A program made the translations under genes and the position numbers. A stretch of 36,333 nucleotides of DNA from Candidatus Villigracilis saccharophilus (lineage in GTDB: Bacteria > Chloroflexota > Anaerolineae > Anaerolineales > Villigracilaceae), in contig JADJNA010000007.1 of NCBI GenBank assembly GCA_016709305.1, positions 1-36,333 on the forward strand, written 5' to 3'. This document shows, piece after piece, positions 23,453-32,661 of this stretch (position 1 is its first letter; each line of letters starts with the position of its first letter). The notes under the pieces were generated by a model. The model was not told where the DNA came from and ran no database searches. It was given only the letters and a program-made list of their open reading frames with translations.

Positions 23453-25577
23453 ATGTTCATCAAAAACAAAATCTTGCGGACACGCAAAATTATTTCCGGG
23501 ATCATGCTGCTGGCCGTGTTTCTTTCCGCTTTTGACGCGGTCGATTTACCCTTTGCGGATGCTCAAGGCGCGGTCCCGCCAGAGCCGGTTTACGCAGGGA
23601 TACCCTATGTTTTATCAGATGGCCAGTTTGTGTACGGCCCCAATATAGGGAATTTTAAAGTGAAGACTTTTCTCGAGTCCAGTGCGCCTCATTTATTAAG
23701 ATATGCGGACGACCTGTACGGCCGCTCGGAATATTTCAGCATCAATCCCAAAATTTATTTGACCCTGTTGGAAATTCAATCCCGATTAATTTCCGATCCG
23801 CAGCCTGAACGGATCGAAAACCCATATGGCATGCTGGAACACGGTGGTTTTATCCCGCAGGTTGAAGCCCTTTCCACAAAAATGATGGAAGCTTATTATT
23901 TACATCTTTATTCGTATTCTGCGTTGGCCGTTTCACAACGCGAGTTAAAACCTTTTGTCACGCCGGGCGGCACCGTCGTCAATGTTGCGCCGGGGACGAA
24001 CGCGGGCACATATGCTGTCATCGCCGGGCTTGCCGCAATGGATCATCAAAATATATCTTTAATGTTGGATAACAGCCAGGCAAATGGGTTTTATCAAACG
24101 TACCTCAGGCTCTTTGGAAGTGATGATCCGCTTGACGAAAAAAATCAGATAACGATCCCCACAGAAACCAGCGCGCTGGCCGCGCCGTCTAATTTATTGC
24201 AGCTTCCCTATTTACAGGGATTATCCTGGAGGTTTGGCGGAGTGCATAACAATTCCGGCACAACCAATTTCACGGATGCTTCCTCCCTGGATTTCTATCC
24301 CTGGCCGGTTTCCTGGGGAGCGGATACCAGTACCATGTGGGTGGTGGCTGCCGCTCACGGAATCCCCACAAGATATTCTGACTGCGGCTTTAAGATTTCT
24401 CATAGCGGCGCGCTTAATGTCGGTTGGGAAACAACGTATTATCACCTTGAAGGCGCGAAGTTCCTAACAGGTTCCATAAAACAGAATGACAAGATCGGCG
24501 TGATCGCAAATACGCTTGCGGAAGCCACTTGTACAGGCGGCTCCGCGTCCGGCCCGCACGTGCATTTCTCGCTAAAGTATAACGGTGCCTATGTCGCGAT
24601 CAACGGTACGCCTCTCTCGGGCTGGTTTGTACACAGCGGCCGTTATAGCTATGATGTGGACCCCAATTATATGTGGCTTGAAAAAGCGGGACAAAAAAAA
24701 TACGCGTATAGTGATGTGCTCCTTAGCGAAGGTACTTCATTACCGCCAGCTTTCCCGTGTACGGCTCCTCCCTCGGGCGGAATGGCCGCGTTGAATTTCT
24801 GTTCCGATGCTGTCAAGGAACAAACGGTTCCCGGGTCCTCTGCGCAAAACATGCCTGTTCTTTTTAACCCGGCGCTTGGCAGTGATACAACCGGAGTCTT
24901 CCGCCCGGGCAACGGGCTGTTATATCTGAAGAATTCCAATACGACCGGTTTTGCAGACGTGGCGATCAATTACGGGCTTGGCGGCGATTACCCTGTGACA
25001 GGCGACTGGGATGGGAATGGAACCGCCACGATCGGCGTCTACCGCAATGGTGTCTTCTATCTGCGGAACTCCAACACGCTTGGTTTTGCCGACCTGGTGT
25101 TCGCTTTTGGTTCGCCCGGCGATCAGCCGGTGGCGGGAGATTGGAACGGAGATGGCGTTGACACGGTCGGTGTCTATAATAGTGCCGCCATTACCTTTTG
25201 TTTGCGCAATAGCAATACCGCCGGCCCGCCTGATATCAGTTTTTTGCTGGGGCTTCCTGGAGATGTTGGAATTGCCGGTGATTGGAACGGGGACAGCGTG
25301 GATACCACAGGCGTGTTCCGGCCCGCCAATGGCGTGATATTCCTTAAGAACACCAACACGAGCGGGTTTGCGGACGTGAGCACTTAATTATGGATTGCCG
25401 GGCGACCAGCCGGTCACCGGCGATTGGGACAATGACGGGATGGACACGATCGGCGTGTATCGCAACGGCTCCTTCTATCTCCGTAATTCCAACACACTTG
25501 GCTTTGCAGATTTGGTGTTCGCCTTGGGGAATCCCGGTGACATGCCGATCGCAGGCAATTGGGACGGCGTACCGTAG
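23453..25577 (+). CDS. secreted LasA-like M23 metallopeptidase with five-repeat tail, one frame break
   Basis: A zinc endopeptidase of about 707 residues that would cut glycine-containing peptides, such as cell-wall cross-bridges or surface proteins. ATG 23453 follows CAGGAGAACAAA, and a signal peptide spans about residues 10-38 (IISGIMLLAVFLSAF, then ADAQGA). Residues about 45-255 are an N-terminal region, probably a propeptide. The catalytic region shows the LasA layout: H265 in GGVHNNSG, D280 in SSLDF, H331 in TYYHLEG and H369-x-H371 in GPHVHFSL. Residues from 24894 on are five repeats of about 46 residues. One extra base near 25380 breaks the fourth repeat (FADVS to LNYGLPGD). A terminator follows. 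The target is unknown. Confidence 0.88.
24894..25574 (+). repeat. five-repeat C-terminal module, copy 2
   Basis: Same five units and A-B-C-A-B order as 22485-23174. For example AINYGLGGDYPVTGDWDGNG is identical in unit 1 of both copies, and both copies end GNPGDMPIAGNWDG, then I/VP. Unit 3 is the most divergent (TVGVYNSAAITFCLRN) and has a cysteine. Confidence 0.85.
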
Positions 25578-25607
25578 CCGCTGACCATATTTTAGAAAGT
25601 TTTGTCG

Positions 25608-25646
25608 CATGGCTATTCCGCCAGACGGGGTGGCCATGTTTTATTT
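25608..25646 (+). terminator. intrinsic terminator after the M23 peptidase gene
   Basis: CATGGC (25608-25613) pairs with GCCATG (25633-25638), with a partly paired G/C-rich interior, followed by TTTTATTT. Confidence 0.55.
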
Positions 25647-25726
25647 CGGTTTAGTTCAGCGAGTCTTTGACCAGGCGGAAGATCTGGCAGGGCTGCTTTC
25701 CAAAATAAATGGTTCGCTGTGTGGAG

Positions 25727-25732
25727 TATAAT
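25727..25732 (+). promoter_or_regulatory. possible promoter -10 of the ABC exporter operon
   Basis: A perfect TATAAT lies 53 nt before wzm and after the M23 terminator, so a promoter is expected here. No convincing -35 hexamer is found at 16-18 nt. Confidence 0.35.
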
Positions 25733-25784
25733 TTTATTTTAATGGAACTCCTGCTTTCGCAAAAGAAACGTAATAAAGGATCTC

Positions 25785-26618
25785 ATGAATAATCCCCATC
25801 AATCGCATCCCGCCACGCCTGTAGCCATGTTCAAGAGTTTGTGGGGGAACCGCCAGCTGATTTGGCAAATGACCCGACGGGAAATTGACGGCAGGTATCG
25901 CGGTTCCATGATCGGGCTGGCGTGGTCGTTTATTACCCCGATCTTGATGCTGCTGGTGTATACGTTTGTATTTTCTGTTGTTTTCAAGGCGCGTTGGAAC
26001 GTGGGCGGAGATGAAAGCAAGACTGATTTTGCGATTATCCTGTTCGCCGGCATGATCGTGTTTAATCTTTTTGCCGAAATTATTAATCGCGCCCCAGGGC
26101 TTGTCACTACAAATGTTAATTATGTTAAGAAGGTGGTATTTCCTTTGGAGATACTGCCAGGGGTCGCCCTTGGTTCGGCATTGTTTCACAGCCTGATAAG
26201 TTTATTTGTTTTATTGCTGGCGCAATTCATCCTTAATCGTTCCCTTCCCTGGACGATCATCTTTTTCCCGCTGGTATTGCTGCCTCTTATTTTTTTTTGT
26301 ATGGGGATCGCGTGGCTCCTGTCCGCCATTGGGGTTTTTATACGTGATGTCGGACAGGTTACGGGCCTGCTAACCACAATACTCATGTTTATGTCCGCTG
26401 TATTTTATCCACTCTCCGCGCTGCCAGAGGAATATCAATTTTGGCTGGGGCTCAACCCGCTGGTGTTGATTATCACGGAAAGCCGTAAGGTCTTGATACT
26501 TGGGGAATCCCCGGATTGGATCACCCTTGTCGTTGCCTCGTTTGTAAGTCTTGCGATTGCCTTCGCAGGCTTCTGGTGGTTCCAAAAAGTGCGCAAAGGA
26601 TTTGCAGATGTCATCTGA
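25785..26618 (+). CDS. wzm: ABC-2 type polysaccharide export permease
   Basis: The membrane half of an ABC exporter that moves undecaprenyl-linked O-antigen, capsule or teichoic-type glycans across the membrane. A 277-residue protein with six hydrophobic spans. The N-terminal amphipathic region has RQLIWQMTRREIDGRYRGS, followed by GLAWSFITPILMLLVYTFVF, the characteristic start of Wzm/TagG. Later LFAGMIVFNLFAEI, and VKKVVFPLEILPGV in the reentrant region, then FMSAVFYPLSALPEE and NPLVLIITESRKVLI. ATG 25785 follows AAAGGA. It overlaps wzt by 11 nt, so the two subunits are made together. Confidence 0.93.
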   Translation: MNNPHQSHPATPVAMFKSLWGNRQLIWQMTRREIDGRYRGSMIGLAWSFITPILMLLVYTFVFSVVFKARWNVGGDESKTDFAIILFAGMIVFNLFAEIINRAPGLVTTNVNYVKKVVFPLEILPGVALGSALFHSLISLFVLLLAQFILNRSLPWTIIFFPLVLLPLIFFCMGIAWLLSAIGVFIRDVGQVTGLLTTILMFMSAVFYPLSALPEEYQFWLGLNPLVLIITESRKVLILGESPDWITLVVASFVSLAIAFAGFWWFQKVRKGFADVI

Positions 26619-27957
26619 AGAAATTGCCATTAAAGTGGAACATTTGAGCAAAATGTTCCAGATGTACAGCCATCCACAAGACCGCCTTAAACAGTTTGTT
26701 GTCCCCAGATTTCAAAGATTGATCGGCAAACCGCCCAAAACATATTTCCGCGAGTTTTGGGCTATGCACGACGTTTCATTTGAGGTGAAAAAAGGTGAAA
26801 CTGTCGGCATCATCGGCAGGAACGGTTCGGGGAAATCCACTCTTTTGCAGCTTATCTGTGGGACGCTTACACCTACGTGGGGATCTGTACAAACCCATGG
26901 GCGTGTCGCTGCGCTGCTGGAGCTGGGTTCCGGTTTCAATCCGGAGTTTACCGGGCGTGAAAATGTATACCTTAACGGTTCGGTTCTGGGTCTTTCCACT
27001 CAGGAAATAGAAGCGCGCTTCGATGATATTGCCGCATTTGCTGATATCGGCGAGTTTATTGAACAACCTGTAAAAACGTATTCGAGCGGCATGATGGTGC
27101 GCCTAGCGTTTGCTGTGATCGCCCACGTGGATGCGGATATCCTGGTGGTTGATGAAGCCCTTTCCGTGGGGGATGCGGTTTTTGTTCAACGTTGTATGCG
27201 CTTCATTCGGGGCTTCCAGGAAAACGGAACTTTGTTATTTGTGAGTCATGATGTCGGTACGGTTGTCAATCTGTGCCGCTCAGCGATCTGGCTGCATCAG
27301 GGTCAGGTCAGGGAAACAGGCGAAACCAAAACGGTGGCTGAAGCGTATCTCCAATACACCCAACAGGAAATATATGGAGAAAAAATTCAGTTATCAACCA
27401 TTAAAAAGGCGGGTCGAACACCGCTGGAAAAACAAGCTGCGGGCAGGGAACCGTTAATTAATTATTCGGTCAAGGCGGAAGTGGTTAATAATCTCGAAGA
27501 AGCCAGCGGATGGAAGACAGATAGTGCTGAAATAATTGACGTGCGCCTTGAGCATGTTGAAGAGGGTATCCCCGCGGTATTTCAGGGAGGCGAGTCTGTG
27601 CGGATGATCATTCGCGCCCGCGCCCACCAGGAACTTGACCAGCCGATTATCGGGTTTTTGGTGCGTGACCGCCTCGGACAGGATCTGTTCGGTGAGAATA
27701 CCCTGCAATATACCGATCTGAGTCCGGTCCGGGTCGGGGCCGGAGCGGAATTTTCGGCCGAATTTGTTTTCTTTCTGCCGATGCTGCCAAACGGTAACTA
27801 TGCGGTCATGGCGTCCGTCGCGAATGGATCTCTTTTTACTCATATTCAGCACCATTGGCTGCATGATGCGCTTATCATCAATGTCGTTTCCAGCAAGGTC
27901 CGCTGGGGGTTGGTCGGTATACCTTTTGACGAAGTGATCCTGAGAGTGGACGGGTAG
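26608..27957 (+). CDS. wzt: ABC exporter ATPase with C-terminal Wzt cargo domain
   Basis: The ATPase partner of the upstream permease, about 449 residues. I prefer ATG 26608 (MSSEEIAIKVEHLSKMFQMY), which overlaps the wzm stop and follows AAAGGA. The nucleotide-binding domain has Walker A GRNGSGKST (residues 70-78), TGRENVYLNGSVLGL, signature YSSGMMVRLAFA, Walker B ILVVDEALSVGD and H-loop VSHD. Residues about 285-449 form a beta-sandwich Wzt C-terminal domain (FQGGESVRMIIRARA, then IGFLVRDRLGQDLFGENT). In O9a-type systems this domain recognises the modified non-reducing end of the glycan. A dedicated terminal modification is therefore likely, and the next gene is a methyltransferase. Confidence 0.93.
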   Translation: MSSEEIAIKVEHLSKMFQMYSHPQDRLKQFVVPRFQRLIGKPPKTYFREFWAMHDVSFEVKKGETVGIIGRNGSGKSTLLQLICGTLTPTWGSVQTHGRVAALLELGSGFNPEFTGRENVYLNGSVLGLSTQEIEARFDDIAAFADIGEFIEQPVKTYSSGMMVRLAFAVIAHVDADILVVDEALSVGDAVFVQRCMRFIRGFQENGTLLFVSHDVGTVVNLCRSAIWLHQGQVRETGETKTVAEAYLQYTQQEIYGEKIQLSTIKKAGRTPLEKQAAGREPLINYSVKAEVVNNLEEASGWKTDSAEIIDVRLEHVEEGIPAVFQGGESVRMIIRARAHQELDQPIIGFLVRDRLGQDLFGENTLQYTDLSPVRVGAGAEFSAEFVFFLPMLPNGNYAVMASVANGSLFTHIQHHWLHDALIINVVSSKVRWGLVGIPFDEVILRVDG

Positions 27958-27959
27958 AA

Positions 27960-29324
27960 ATGAATAAAACTCTTGATCAATTATATAGGGAGCATAAAGG
28001 GAGACTATCCGATAAATGGTCGCTGTATTTAACCGAATATGACCGGTTGTTTACAGTATACCGAAACCAGCCGGTCCAGCTTTTGGAAATTGGCGTTCAA
28101 AACGGCGGCTCGCTCGAAATATGGGATCAATATTTCCCCAATGCCAGAAAAATAATTGGCTGCGATATCAACCCCTCGTGTGCCGCGTTGCAATATCGCA
28201 GTTCCCGAATTGCGGTTGTGACAGGCGATGCCAATTCAGACGAATATCAAAATGAGATCCTGCAATATGCCCCGACATTTGACATTATCATTGACGATGG
28301 TTCGCATGACTCCAGCGATATTGTGCGTTCGTTCGCGCGTTATTTTCCCTGCTTAAGTGAGACTGGGATATATGTTGCAGAGGACCTGCATTGCAGTTAT
28401 TGGGACAACTTTGAAGGCGGGCTGCATCAACCGCTTTCAGCAATGTCGTTTTTTAAACGGTTGACGGATATCCTGAATCATGAACATTGGAGGAACGGCC
28501 GGGCAGGTAAGGAATTACTCGCCGGGTTTTGCGACGAATTTGGCGTTGACTTTGATGAACTTGAACTGGCCAGGATCCACTCAATCGAATTTTTGAATTC
28601 ATTGTGTGTGATCAAAAAAGGATCCCCTGAAAACAACGCGCTGGGTAAACGGTTTATCGTTGGAAACGAAGAACTGGTATCCAGCGGGGTTAAAAAATAC
28701 GACGGATCCAGCATTCATGATTTTGAAGTGCAAATAAAAGACGACAAAGATCTGGACGTGTTTGCGTTGATCAGGCGCAACAGGGAACTGGCGCAGGAAA
28801 AGGAACGGGTCGTGCAGGCGCTGAACCTAGAACTGTCCGAGATCTATGCGAGCCGTGCCTGGCGGGTTGTTCAGTGGCTGCGGCGGATCAGGTTGATGGT
28901 TAGCCGTATGGAGCGCCTTGCGCTGACACTAAAAAAAAAAATAAGCGGCCTGCTGCAAACGCTGATCAATCATGATCGACCAATTCAATTGAATCCTTAT
29001 CGAAAGATCAAGCAAAAGCTCGACCTCAAAAAAAATCTTTTATTGATCAACTCTTCAGGCCTGTTTGATAAAGAGTGGTATCTGGCCAATAATTCGGATG
29101 TCGCGCTATCCAAAAAAGATGCAGCCAGCCATTATCTGCTGCATGGCGGGTTCGAGGGGCGCGACCCGGGTTCTGAATTTAGCAGCCGCCAGTATCTGGA
29201 TAATAACCAGGATGTTAAAGAGGCTCACGTCAATCCGCTGGTGCACTATCTTACAAAGGGAATGGCGGAAGGGCGGGGAAAGTTTCCGTCGCAAAAAATA
29301 AATGACCAGTCGAAAAGGTCATGA
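27960..29324 (+). CDS. SAM methyltransferase with coiled-coil and C-terminal tandem repeats
   Basis: A 454-residue protein starting 2 nt after wzt. Residues about 10-235 are a class I SAM methyltransferase of the CmcI / Methyltransf_24 kind. Motif I is LLEIGVQNGGSLEIW (about 41-55), then CDINPSC, VVTGDANS and FDIIIDDGSHDSSDI with an acidic metal-like site. Residues about 260-310 form a charged helical linker (ELAQEKERVVQALNLELSEI, then ASRAWRVVQWL) of the kind that follows methyltransferase and glycosyltransferase domains in surface-glycan loci. Residues about 365-447 contain two repeats (FDKEWYLANNSDVA, then HYLLHGGFEGRDPG; YLDNNQDVKE, then HYLTKGMAEGRG), normally seen on glycosyltransferases. 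A role in capping the exported glycan is inferred. It overlaps the next gene (ATGA). Confidence 0.82.
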   Translation: MNKTLDQLYREHKGRLSDKWSLYLTEYDRLFTVYRNQPVQLLEIGVQNGGSLEIWDQYFPNARKIIGCDINPSCAALQYRSSRIAVVTGDANSDEYQNEILQYAPTFDIIIDDGSHDSSDIVRSFARYFPCLSETGIYVAEDLHCSYWDNFEGGLHQPLSAMSFFKRLTDILNHEHWRNGRAGKELLAGFCDEFGVDFDELELARIHSIEFLNSLCVIKKGSPENNALGKRFIVGNEELVSSGVKKYDGSSIHDFEVQIKDDKDLDVFALIRRNRELAQEKERVVQALNLELSEIYASRAWRVVQWLRRIRLMVSRMERLALTLKKKISGLLQTLINHDRPIQLNPYRKIKQKLDLKKNLLLINSSGLFDKEWYLANNSDVALSKKDAASHYLLHGGFEGRDPGSEFSSRQYLDNNQDVKEAHVNPLVHYLTKGMAEGRGKFPSQKINDQSKRS

Positions 29325-31261
29325 ATGTGCTTTTTGTGTCAGGCGAGCCGGATACGCCTGGGCATATTTACCGGGTCGAGAGATATATTGAAACATACAG
29401 GTCATTGGGCATCCATGCTGTCTGGCGCAGGTCGGACGAGCTGGCTGGCGATCTGTCGCCTCTGGGGCAGATCCAATTGTTGATATTGTGGAGGACTATA
29501 TATGACCCCAATATTGAATTGATTCTTAATTACGCAAAACAAAAACAGATCAAGATCGTGTTTGATGTGGATGATCTTATGTTTGATGTGAATGTTGTCG
29601 ATGCTCAGATCATTGACGCCATCCGATTCCATAATTTGGATGTTGAAATAGTAAAAGACTATTATTTGAGAATACAAAAAACAATGCTGCAGGCGGATAT
29701 CTGTACCTGCCCGACCCAGACATTGTCAAACGCGATGGGGGATTTAAATCAAAGATCCTTTGTTTTGCCTAACGGCTATGATTATGATCAACTGGATCGA
29801 TCAACGGCTCTTGTGAGGGGAAAAACAGAGACAGGTGGTGAGGTGATCCGGATTGGTTATGCCGGCGGTACGCAAACGCATCAAAAGGATTTCAGCCTGG
29901 CCCTGCCGTCGCTTTTGAAGCTGTTGGTTGAGTACCCGCAAATTATTATCACGGTATTTGGAAAAGCGCTTCATCTCAGCGAATTTCCGGAAGTACAGGT
30001 GCACAAAGACCGCTTTGAAATAAGAGACATGGTGCCATTGGAAGGCCTGATTGATGAGATCGCGCGGTTTGATATTAATATAGCTCCGCTTGAGATCAAT
30101 CGATTTTGCGAGGCCAAAAGCGAATTGAAATATTTTGAGGCCGCCCTGGTCAGGGTTCCAACCGTGGCTTCCCCCACCCAGCCTTTTAAAAATGCCATTC
30201 AACACGGGGTCAATGGTTTTCTTGCCGGCGACAGCGCCGACTGGTACAAGTATTTAAAAATGTTAATTGATGATGAAGCTTTGAGGAAAAGGATATCAAA
30301 CAGGGCCTTCCTGGAGGTCTTATGGCACTTTGGCCCGGCGCAAAGGGCGTATCTGGTTTATTCTTTTCTGGATCAGATCGACCTTTCATATCGCACGAAT
30401 TTTTCCGAGATTCGGCGCAAAGCCTGCTCATTTCAAAAGAAATTGCCGCCGTTTATCCCCGCTAACCAAAATGCGCTGCCCGCTTACGCCAAACCTGAAA
30501 AACTTTTCGAACATAGAACGGAAAAAATATCGAAAGCCGGCCTGGTTATTCCATTGTTTAATGGTCAGGATCTGATTGTTGAAACGCTGGACTCCATGGC
30601 GGGTCAAACACTGGACGACCTGGACCTGGTCATTGTGGATGATCGTTCCACGGACGGTTCTTTGGGCGCGGCAATGGATTGGCTGTCTGAACATAAGGGG
30701 AGATCTGCAAATTGCGCCATTCTTGGCAACGTCGAGCATCAGGGACCGGGCGCGAGCAGGAATATTGGTTTTAATTATTTGCAGACCCCCTGGGTGATGC
30801 CGGTGGATGCGGGCAATATCCTGCTGCCGGAATGTCTGGCGCAGTGTTTGAAATTAGGTATCGAAAATAATTTCTCAGGGGTTTACTCAAAATTACTTCT
30901 TTTTGGGGAGGCGCCTGCTTATATTCAAGAAACCTATGGCAGCGCGGAACTTAATCTCGCGGAGTGGGATCCGGCCAGGCTGGTTTCGGATCATTATATC
31001 GATGGCATGGCTTTGATCAGCAAGGCTGCCTGGGCAAGAGTTGGCGGATATGACGGATCATTGGAGCGCGGATTGGAAGATTACGACCTGTGGTTGAAAT
31101 TCGTGGAGAACGGTCTCTTTGCAAAATATGTTCCTGATATACTAGCCAAATATCGTGTCAATGGAAAAACAACGCGCAGCGCGGGCGGAAAGATCGGCCT
31201 GATCGAGGGCAGGAAAGCGATCATGGAAAGGCATCCTTGGATGCGTGGAGATAAATACTAA
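29321..31261 (+). CDS. two-domain glycosyltransferase, GT4-type N-terminal and GT2-type C-terminal
   Basis: A 646-residue cytoplasmic enzyme. Residues 1 to about 365 are a GT-B glycosyltransferase: MNVLFVSGEPDTPGHIYRVE, FDVDDLMFDVN, LPNGYDYDQLD, then IRIGYAGGTQTHQKDFSLAL and the donor site around SELKYFEAALVRVPTVASPT. Residues about 415-646 are a GT-A family 2 domain: KAGLVIPLFNGQDLIVETLD, LVIVDDRSTDGS, GASRNIGFN and GLEDYDLWLKFVENG. The usual metal-binding D-x-D of GT2 (LDADD) is replaced by VDAGN (D496-A-G498-N499), so this domain may have altered metal use or be inactive as a transferase. Two domains in one chain suggest that two sugars are added in turn. It starts inside the methyltransferase stop. 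Confidence 0.85.
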   Translation: MNVLFVSGEPDTPGHIYRVERYIETYRSLGIHAVWRRSDELAGDLSPLGQIQLLILWRTIYDPNIELILNYAKQKQIKIVFDVDDLMFDVNVVDAQIIDAIRFHNLDVEIVKDYYLRIQKTMLQADICTCPTQTLSNAMGDLNQRSFVLPNGYDYDQLDRSTALVRGKTETGGEVIRIGYAGGTQTHQKDFSLALPSLLKLLVEYPQIIITVFGKALHLSEFPEVQVHKDRFEIRDMVPLEGLIDEIARFDINIAPLEINRFCEAKSELKYFEAALVRVPTVASPTQPFKNAIQHGVNGFLAGDSADWYKYLKMLIDDEALRKRISNRAFLEVLWHFGPAQRAYLVYSFLDQIDLSYRTNFSEIRRKACSFQKKLPPFIPANQNALPAYAKPEKLFEHRTEKISKAGLVIPLFNGQDLIVETLDSMAGQTLDDLDLVIVDDRSTDGSLGAAMDWLSEHKGRSANCAILGNVEHQGPGASRNIGFNYLQTPWVMPVDAGNILLPECLAQCLKLGIENNFSGVYSKLLLFGEAPAYIQETYGSAELNLAEWDPARLVSDHYIDGMALISKAAWARVGGYDGSLERGLEDYDLWLKFVENGLFAKYVPDILAKYRVNGKTTRSAGGKIGLIEGRKAIMERHPWMRGDKY

Positions 31262-31266
31262 AGCGT

Positions 31267-31329
31267 CGGTAATGAATACGGTCTTCCATTAAAAAGAACA
31301 GGTATTCATCCAGGCACTTTAAATTACCG
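31267..31329 (+). repeat. nested inverted repeats between the fusion glycosyltransferase and the next gene
   Basis: CGGTAATGAATAC (31267-31279) can pair with GTATTCAT (31302-31309) and also with ATTACCG (31323-31329), giving a two-part stem with a 13-nt bulge. No T run follows. It may be a processing or regulatory structure in this 98-nt gap. Confidence 0.4.
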
Positions 31330-31359
31330 TGTTCCAGTTTCCCTATACAAGAGGTCAAA

Positions 31360-32628
31360 ATGATTGATAAAAAAATAAGCGGGTTTGGGACTCTCTTTAT
31401 ATTGCTTGTGGTTTCAACCATTTTGCTTTTGTTGTGGTCTTTTACTGTGCCGATCTACGAATCCCCGGATGAGGACCATCATTGGGCTTATGCCAACTAT
31501 CTGCATAAGAACTGGCGGCTGCCGTTCTATGACAAGCAGCTTTTTGAAGCAAATTCGCCCCCGCTTTATTACCTGCTAGTCGCGCCGTTTGCGGCGGACT
31601 CCGTGCAGCCCCAATCGATTCGCAATAGCGCGAACGAATCCCCCCTGCCGCCCCGCTGGTTTAATGACTCGATCTATGATTCTGAATACTATTGGCCGAT
31701 TCGATTGGGACGGTTCGTGTCAATTGTTATATCGGTCCTGACCGTCTTATTCTGCTATTTGGCGGGTGTCGAGGCGACGGGTCAGGAATCGACAGGCTTA
31801 CTGGCGGGCGGGCTCGCAATTCTTTTACCTCAATTCACATTTCGCGGGATGAACGTCAGCAACGACGCCCTGGTCACCATGACCTGCGCCGCGGTGACCT
31901 ATTTGCTCGTTCGGCTGATCAAGCGCGGTTTTACCTGGAAACTGGCAATCGCGGCTTCAATTCTGTGCGCGCTGGCATTCCTGTCCAAAACCAACGCCAT
32001 TTTCCTGCCTGTTCCATTCGGGCTGGCCATCCTGGGCGCGCCGGGGCCATGGAAGCTGCGTTTGGGACGCTTGTCTGTGATGGGAATCGCCTTGTTGATG
32101 GTTGCGCCATGGCTGGTTAGGAATCAGATATTGTATGGTGACCCATTAGCAAGCCGGGTCATGTTTACAGTGGTTGACTTCCTCATCGATCCCAAACCCA
32201 TCACTTCACCCTATTTCCTGACAATGTTCCCTCGCTACCTGGCCATGTCATTCATTGGCATGTTCGGTTGGTTGAATTTGCGTCTGCCCAATTGGATCTA
32301 TCTGCTTTTCGGTTCACTGGGCGTTGCGGCGCTGCTGGGATGTATCTGGCGTGGATTTCAACGCAAGATGGAGTGGTTCCTGACTTTCATTCTTTTAACT
32401 TTTCCGATTTTGAGCATAGGAGTGACAATTTACATAAACCTGCGATTCTCACAGCCGCAAGGACGTTACCTGTTTACCGCGCTTGGCGCGATAACCCTCC
32501 TGGCAGCCATGGGTCTTGAAGGACTTCCCTTTTGGAATAAAAAACTAACCTACTTATTACTTGGGATCCTTTTGTCGGTGAATCTGTATATTGTTGGGGC
32601 GGTCATCATTCCTGCCTATTCGTTGTAA
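31360..32628 (+). CDS. GT-C-like membrane glycosyltransferase (DUF2142/GT39-like)
   Basis: A 422-residue polytopic membrane protein with about 11 spans. The first periplasmic loop carries ESPDEDHHWAYANYLHK, the acidic D-E site of GT-C enzymes that use polyprenyl-phosphate sugars, followed by LFEANSPPLYYLLVAPFA with the conserved P-P-L-Y-Y. Later motifs: NVSNDALVTM, and ALAFLSKTNAIFLPVPF, where the K-T is typical of this group, and RFSQPQGRYLFTALGAI near the end. It would act on the outer face of the membrane; acceptor unknown. ATG 31360 follows AGAGGTC. Same direction as the export genes. Confidence 0.72.
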   Translation: MIDKKISGFGTLFILLVVSTILLLLWSFTVPIYESPDEDHHWAYANYLHKNWRLPFYDKQLFEANSPPLYYLLVAPFAADSVQPQSIRNSANESPLPPRWFNDSIYDSEYYWPIRLGRFVSIVISVLTVLFCYLAGVEATGQESTGLLAGGLAILLPQFTFRGMNVSNDALVTMTCAAVTYLLVRLIKRGFTWKLAIAASILCALAFLSKTNAIFLPVPFGLAILGAPGPWKLRLGRLSVMGIALLMVAPWLVRNQILYGDPLASRVMFTVVDFLIDPKPITSPYFLTMFPRYLAMSFIGMFGWLNLRLPNWIYLLFGSLGVAALLGCIWRGFQRKMEWFLTFILLTFPILSIGVTIYINLRFSQPQGRYLFTALGAITLLAAMGLEGLPFWNKKLTYLLLGILLSVNLYIVGAVIIPAYSL

Positions 32629-32661
32629 CATGCGGGCGGCGGAACACGTTAAATAAAATCA

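Noticed and set aside
22485..25574. CRISPR or transposon direct repeats
   Set aside because: The repeats are in-frame protein repeats of 45-49 codons with degenerate third positions, not exact spaced repeats.
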